Part shown: in pieces, positions 57,799-64,000 of the stretch | Position numbering within the stretch: position 1 is the first letter of the stretch | Layout: each line of letters opens with the position of its first letter | DNA from: Hydrangea macrophylla | Taxonomy: Eukaryota > Streptophyta > Magnoliopsida > Cornales > Hydrangeaceae | Assembly: GCA_033977485.1 (NCBI GenBank) | Contig: CM066983.1 | Span: 110,265,580 to 110,329,579 of the forward strand | DNA: 64,000 bases | Reading direction: 5' to 3' | Translations under genes and position numbers: made by a program | The notes under the pieces: model-generated | Databases searched by the model: none | Told to the model about the DNA's origin: nothing | What the model saw: the letters and a program-made list of their open reading frames with translations, nothing else

Positions 57799-58254
57799 TG
57801 TATATATATATATATATATATGTATGTGTCCAAGTACTACAATTATGGTCTAGTTGGCCTTTGGATTGTATGGATAATGAGACAATAGAATGAATGAAAA
57901 TTTTCTCCTTCTTTGCAGCAATCTACAAGTCCTTAACCACATGGTCCATCTCTAGCTAGCACCATGTCGTATGTAGGCCAAATGTACGGCGAAAGCACTC
58001 CAACTGGTATCCGCCTTATATGTGGGTGGTCACTCATTATTATTAATTTTTTTTTGTTTTGTTTTTTAGGCCTTTAGGTACAAAAAGCCCATAGAAAATT
58101 TCACATTTATTTGTTTGTATTTTCCTTCTTAAAATACTCATTTATTTAATGTGAAATGCCATAACTGCCACATAACACAACTCCTTCTAATGTTTTAGAA
58201 TTCCTAGGTTTTTTCTTCACATTATTGCCTTATTAGTTTAATGTCTCTACACGA
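57799..58254. other. Spacer
   Basis: AT-rich, no feature recognised. Confidence 0.4.
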
Positions 58255-61185
58255 TCATTGTCTCTCTCTCTCCATACCATACTGCTGGGAAAAACCCTTG
58301 GCAACCAATCTTGCTTTGTACCGTTCAACAGACCCATCTGACTTGGTTTTGATTTTATAAACCCAACGAGAACCAATAGCGCTCTTACCAGAAGGTAAGT
58401 GAACCAAACTCCAAGTGTCTGTCTTATACAATGCTGAGAGTTCCTCTGCCATAGCCTGTTGCCAAAGAGGATCAAGAGTTGCCTCTTTATAGGACAGAGG
58501 CTCAGAGAGATCATGAACTGAAGCTAAAAATGAAGCAAAAGAATCTGAATAACAAGAATAAACAAAATCAGGTGATTGAGTAGACTTACGAGTGCAAGCA
58601 GGATAGCGAGGAGGTTCCACAGTCTCAGTAGGTGCTTGGGTGGCCTCTGGAAGGGAGGTAGCATCAAGCGGCAAGGTACCAGTATCAGCAGAAGTAGAAC
58701 CATGAGGTGAGACAATATCAGTGGTGCATGGGGCTTGAGAGGGCACACTATCGGTATCATCAGAGAATGGGTCAAGATGGATGAGATCAGATTTAGTCAA
58801 CTCGTGATGATTATCAGGAATAGAAAAGAAGGGTATGTGCTCGAGAAACACAACATGACGAGAGACATATAGTTTTTTAGTAAGTGGATCAAAGCAACGA
58901 TATCCCTTCTGACCCTCACCATAACCTAGAAAAACACAAATAGAAGACTTAGGTGACAATTTGGTACGCTCTACATGAGGTCGAAGGACAAAACAAGTAC
59001 AACCAAACATCTTTAAGGAAGAATAATCAGGAGCATGCCCATACAATTTTTCAAAAGGTGACAGACCTGAGCAGTGAGAGGACGGAATTTTATTAATTAG
59101 ATTGACAACAGTAAGGACAGCCTCTCCCCAAAAATCACTAGGGACATATGCAGATAATAAAAGAAAGCGAGCAGTTTCAACAATATGCCGATGTTTCCTT
59201 TCAGCAACACCATTTTGCTCAGGAGTGTTTGTACAAGAGGACTGGTGAATAGTTCCATCTAAAGCAAGCAACTCACGAAATTTATGATAGGTATACTCTC
59301 CACCTAAATCACATCTAAAACATTTTATGACAGCAGAATGTTGAGTTTTAACAAAAGCACGAAAGGTATTGTAAATATCAAAGAAGTCTGAACGGCGTTT
59401 CATAAGATAAACCCAATAGTAACGAGTGCAATCATCAATAAATGATACATAATATCGAGACCCCCCTCTTGTAGTAACAGGAGAGGGTCCCCACACATCA
59501 AAATGAACTAAATCAAATGGTGCAAGAGAATAAGAAATACTTCTATTAAATGGTAATGCAGAAAATTTTGCCAGTTTACAACCACTACAATCAGAAATGT
59601 CATGAGTTTGTAAATCTCCTAATTTTCCTGTAGAAGCTAAATATTTTAAACGAGAGGCTGAAACATAACCAAGGCGAGAATGCCATAAATAAAAACTAGA
59701 CGAAGATGAACTCAAACGAAAGGATGACAAGTCAACACTAGAAGCTGCAACCACTGGTACATTGAGCTTGTCCAAGATGTATAATCTCCCTTGCCTACGG
59801 CCTGTCCCAATCAGCGTCTGAGACTGCGGATCCTGCACATGACAAAAAGTAGAAGAAAAAGAGACTAAATAACCTGCATCACAAAGCTGACCAACAGAAA
59901 CAAGATTCATAGTAAGTTTAGGAATGTGGTAAACACTAGGGAGAGATACATGAGGTGTGACAACAGACCCAACACCTGCTAATGGCATGGGAGTACCATC
60001 AGCAGTCATAACAGGCAAAGAGGAAGCAGGACATAAGGAAGCAAAAGACGACAAGTCAGGCGACATATGATTAGAAGCTCCAGAGTCTAAAACCCAAATA
60101 CCTGAGGACATACCTGAAGACATACCTAGTGAAGAGGTGGCCATAGCATGTGACTGTGTGGCAAGGAACTTCTGAAATTGCTCAGCAAGGGAGGTCATGG
60201 ACGGAGTGGATGGGGAAGGGGAACCGGGTCCAAATAAGTCTGATGGTGGTACAACTGCTGCAGTGTTAGGCTGTGGAGGCCTATATGAACGCTGTTGAGA
60301 TTGGTTGTCAGATTTCCAATGAGAAGATTGAGGTTGCTGTTGTTGTGGTGGTCGACCATGTGAGGGCTGGTTGCTGCTATTGGGCTGGTTTGCACGACCC
60401 AACCTAGGACACTGAGCCTTCCAATGACCCTTCTCCTTACAGTAGCTGCATACATCACTACCAACTCTCGAGTAAGACTTATTCTGATTGTTGGACTGTG
60501 GTCGAAAAGGGGCTGCTAAAACAAACGGAGTAGAGTCGGGGAGAATTCCCTTTCCAGACTGTGTCTTGAGACGTATTTCCTCGGCTACTAACTCATGAAC
60601 AACAGAATCAACGGACGGAAGTGGGCTACGATGGAGAATGGACCCACGAAGGCCCTCAAAATCTTCACGTAGAGCCATCAAAAACTGAACCAGACGTTGT
60701 TCCTCCCTAGCGATATGTGGTGCAAAGAAGGCCCGCAATTCGGGCGACTCCATGAGAGCTAACTGATCCCAAAGATCTGTCATTGTAGAATAGAACTCCT
60801 GAATACTCAATTTTTTTTGTTCAAGAGCACGAATATCACACTCTAATTGGTACCTTTTCGCAAAATTGGACTGTGTAAATAATTTAGCCAAATGATCCCA
60901 CACCTCTTTTGCATATTCAAACTTTGTCAACTGCATACCTATTGAGGGAGCAACGGAGTTGTTGATCCAAGTAATGATTTTCGAATTATTTATGTCCCAA
61001 ACATCTAGCAACTCTGCAAATTTATCAGCATTTTCATTCGTAGGTTTACTAAAATCCCCATTGATATAACCCCACATCTTCTTCCCCTTCAGAAAATTTT
61101 TCATCACATAATTCCAATATGCAAAATTCTTGCCATCGAGTTTAACACTAATCGCTTGAAGCGAATCATCACGTTCAGTAGCCAT
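58255..61185 (-). pseudogene. Copia gag-pol (Gag, protease, integrase, start of RT)
   Basis: Start chosen at 61185 (MATERDDSLQAISVKLDGKN); an upstream Met exists but the residues between are leader. Gag has the UBN2-type domain (QLECDIRALEQKKLSIQEFY) and the knuckle CSYCKEKGHWKAQC. Protease active site is LDSGASNHM. The integrase zinc domain has HSRLGY where the family has HSRLGH, so one zinc His is lost. The catalytic triad is kept (HFDVWGP, RCDLGGEY, NGVAERKH). RT begins (WVYKIKTKSDGSVERYKARL) and ends at QQYGMERERQ, before any catalytic residue. About 976 codons run without a stop, so the truncation is recent or occurred in an otherwise healthy copy. Confidence 0.88.
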
Positions 61186-61501
61186 TACGAAAACGAAGCA
61201 ATTAAATAACACAAAACAAGCGAACCCAAAATCAAGGACAGATCCAAAAACACAAAACAAACGAACCAGAATCAGTGACAGACAGATCCAAAAACGAGCG
61301 CAAAGCAGTGCGAGATCTAAATCCGAATCCGAATCAGCGAGAAATCCAACAACGAACCAAAATCATCCGAAATTTTTTTTTTTCGGGGATCCGCCCCGAA
61401 CCTCGGCAGGGGCGCACTGCCAACTGCAACCCCCAGCCAACTCACCGCAAAGTTGGATCTGTGAAAATTGTGGATGAGATTCGAACCTGCTCTGATACCA
61501 T
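58255..61501 (-). mobile_element. Ty1/copia retrotransposon, truncated in RT
   Basis: On the minus strand: short LTR piece ending TAACTTAACA (at 61501), primer site TGGTATCAGAGCAGG (61500-61486, initiator Met tRNA), leader, then one long gag-pol frame. The LTR start is uncertain; TGTTGAAGCTTGAT at 61561-61574 would make it only 74 bp. RT-RNase H, polypurine tract and 3' LTR are missing: the element stops near 58258-58280. Confidence 0.85.
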
Positions 61502-61574
61502 GTTAAGTTACCAACTACTCCAAAGGCTTAAGTTGTTAGAGAATGGGCCCAACAATGTACATCAAGCTTCAACA

Positions 61575-62916
61575 CCTTTTACTTTGTAACCTTATAATTC
61601 CCATGTTCTGAGTATTACTTTTTTTCTACGTTTTATTATCCGTTTGATAATCAATAATTTGAGATTATTAAAAAGTTAAGTCTGTATGGCAAGTTGACAA
61701 TCAACTTTTTACAACTTTTTCAAAAATAAAAAATCGTATAATACTGAAAAAAGATATTATTTTTAAAGCAATAAATTGAATTTTTTTTTCTTTCTTGAAA
61801 GCTGATTTTTTTTTTTAATATATTTCCCACGACAATATTCAACTCTAAACAACATTTTTAAAAATCACTACAAAAATGATATCTGTAATTAGAAAAAATC
61901 TCTTATTCTTAGAAAAACCCCAACAAGCTCTTACTGCTCTTTCTTCTTTTTAAACAAGATGTTGAGACAGTAAATCTAATAAGAGAAATAAAAGAAGTAA
62001 ACCCATCAGATTTCGCATTCTGAATGCAATTTGTTTGAAAAAAATTGTAAATCTAGACGCTATGAGTTTTGACTATTCAATTTCTTACTTGATAATATGG
62101 TGTCTTGCTAATGATTGCCATTAAACTAATAATTTTAATAAATTAGTTTACTTTCATTTGGTCTAGTCTTGAAAGGATTCACATGTCATAGAGAATATTT
62201 AATAAAAAAAAATATAATAATGATAATAATAATAATGTTTGTACCTAAAAATTACATTTTTTAAATCAAAGTTGGTAGAGGCCGATTGAAACTTTTTGAT
62301 CGGACTTAGAGATCGATGGCAAAATTAATGACTGATTGATTAAAAGTTGATCGGACTTGCACTATTACTTCATCGGGCTATCATTTGGTCAGTCATGGTC
62401 TGATCGGGCATGATGATGCAGCCATCGGGCATGTGTGTAAATGGCAGCATGTGGTTTGATTTGTGCCATTTAATTGATGATGAAAGTAAGTGGTGGGCCA
62501 TGCTTCAACAATTGCCACCCATCTTAATTGGCAATTCTAAGTCAGCCAAATATAATTGATTTGTCTAGGCAGCCATCGGGCATGTGGTATGATTCCAATA
62601 CTAGCTATCGGGTTGGTTAACATTGGCTCTAATTCAGTCACTTTGAAAAGCTGATAGGATTTGGTTACTTTTGGAAGTATATCAGTCCCTACAAATTCTC
62701 TTAAGTGATAAAATTTCGGTAATGTGATAAGGGAAGTCAAGCTATTATATGTGGAAGATATTATCACATATGGAAAGGATAATGTGATTAGGGAAGATAT
62801 TACCAGATTTAAGTTGGAAGATAATATCAAAATATTATCACTTTATGGAAGATATATTTTACTTGGAAGCCAAGTCAGCCGAATCAAGCTACAAAATGGA
62901 CCACATTCAAGCTGCA

Positions 62917-62947
<31 letters not shown>

Positions 62948-63702
62948 TTCGAAGATATAGCAACTTATATCAGATATGGAAGAAATCTGGTAAATTTTAC
63001 CTGATAATGATTCATCAGTTATTTCCTACCTTATCTAGGAGACCTCCATGACCGCTATAAATACAACAGGCAGGCCAAGCTTTCAACTCACTCCGCGTCA
63101 CTTCGAAAAAGTATTCAACCATGCATTCTTAGCACTCTTAGCATTCTTTTTATTTTTCTTAGGCTTTCTTAGCATTTAAATTACATCTTTGTAATTTTCT
63201 CTTTCTTATTTCAATTAAATAAAAATGCTCTTTTTATTTCATTTCTCTTGCTTGTTTTCATCACTTGCTAGACTTGTGTGCTTCAACACTGTCTAGGGAC
63301 TACAGGCCAAGGGTACTTTCCTACTTGGCCATCAGAATCATCTGTTAGAAGTCAGATTTTCAAACCTTGTGTATCACTCACACAAGTGCTTTTAGAAAAT
63401 TTTGTGTTATTAGTTTGGGTCTACCTAACAAGGCTCTGGCACGCCCGAACAACAAATTACAGCAAACAAATAATAAGTAGTAGATTAAGGTGTGGAGAAG
63501 AATTGATGATGTGGCACTAGTTTGGGAATGGACAGAACTGTGCTGTTGCTCTTCTTAACCTTCTGATTGGTGATTACCCCCAAAGTAGCTAGGACAAGGA
63601 TAATTTGTTCATGTTTGTTGGCTTTCCTCTTTGTTACATCTGACCCTACAAAATCCCTAATGAAGATCCAATAATATGTATATACACTTAAGAGTAACAT
63701 TT
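61575..63702. other. AT-rich DNA, possible LTR fragment
   Basis: 62280-62640 has repeated GATCGGAC / CATCGGGCATG motifs; 62750-62840 has GGAAGATATTA repeats. Around 63052-63290 a CTATAAATACAAC box is followed by T-rich sequence and AATTAAATAAAAATGC, the look of an LTR promoter and poly(A) signal. No ends or coding sequence confirm it. Confidence 0.35.
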
Positions 63703-63846
63703 GGGGCACTAACAATTTCACTAGCACTCACACCCACACTTCATTTCTTTTATAGTGGTACTGTGAGGTCTGTAGTGGACCCTATAGTGCCACTAAAAAA
63801 AAAATAGAGTGTGGATGTGAGTATTATTGAGATTTGTTAATACCCC
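63703..63846. mobile_element. Foldback MITE, ~144 bp
   Basis: Left arm GGGGCACTAACAA ... ACTCACACCCACACT pairs with right arm AGTGTGGATGTGAGT ... TTGTTAATACCCC. The centre CACTGTGAGGTC... pairs TAGTGGTACTGT with the right-hand TAGTGCCACTA. A target duplication was not found. Confidence 0.6.
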
Positions 63847-64000
63847 TAATATTGTTGATACACTGAAATGTGCATTTGACCAGCCAAATCATGTGATCTC
63901 TCGGTATACAAGTTCCAGAGGTATAGTTATTACATACAATTTGCAGAGAGAACCTTGTCCGCAATCCATGTATGTATATATGCCTTTTTGTGGTACCAAA

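Noticed and set aside
1..64000. tRNA, rRNA or known snoRNA/miRNA genes
   Set aside because: None could be recognised by eye on either strand; only tRNA-complementary primer sites of retroelements were seen.

Overview
The window is nuclear DNA of a flowering plant, most likely a eudicot. It is AT-rich, full of microsatellites and MITEs, carries plant Ty3/gypsy, Ty1/copia and MULE transposons, and holds one complete plant-only host gene, an L-type lectin receptor kinase. The species cannot be told from the sequence. Most of the 64 kb is transposons nested in transposons.

Layout. 1-1000: array of short GAGAAATTTCTC palindromes, split by a Tourist-like MITE that itself contains a Stowaway-like MITE. 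1000-4416: AT-rich DNA with a long inverted repeat. 4422-24449: a Tat-lineage gypsy element (element A, TSD AAGTG) broken by a chromovirus lacking its 5' LTR (element B, 5872-12277) and by a ~3 kb solo-LTR-like insert (element E, 14748-19849), which holds a solo LTR of family D (17253-19370). A also carries a 75-bp tandem array and a spliced, decayed antisense gene. 24455-35466: gene-poor DNA with MITEs, a copia remnant and a degenerate gypsy LTR. 35467-38077: MITEs and an eS25 ribosomal-protein gene fragment between two copies of one repeat. 38078-53152: a 15-kb MULE inserted in a hAT-like MITE. It has ~1.3-kb terminal inverted repeats, a C-terminal piece of a FAR1-type transposase, a convergent GRF-zinc-finger gene and, in both TIRs, a captured BEL1-like homeobox fragment. 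A nearly intact chromovirus (element D, 42742-51838) sits in the right TIR, and a copy of its 5' end lies mirror-wise behind the left TIR. 53650-55803: the LecRK VIII-like gene, 497 bp from the MULE edge. 55804-58254: three MITEs. 58255-61501: a copia element cut off inside reverse transcriptase. 61575-64000: AT-rich DNA with one more foldback MITE.

The least ordinary structures are: the MULE, with a convergent two-gene layout like MuDR but with a GRF-finger gene as partner; its gene capture inside the TIRs; the apparent copying of a retrotransposon junction from one TIR to the other; the in-frame fusion of two unrelated Gag proteins at 5871/5872; and the two-intron antisense gene in the Tat element. 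Limits: everything was read by eye; family calls rest on motifs, and percent identities and database matches were not computed.
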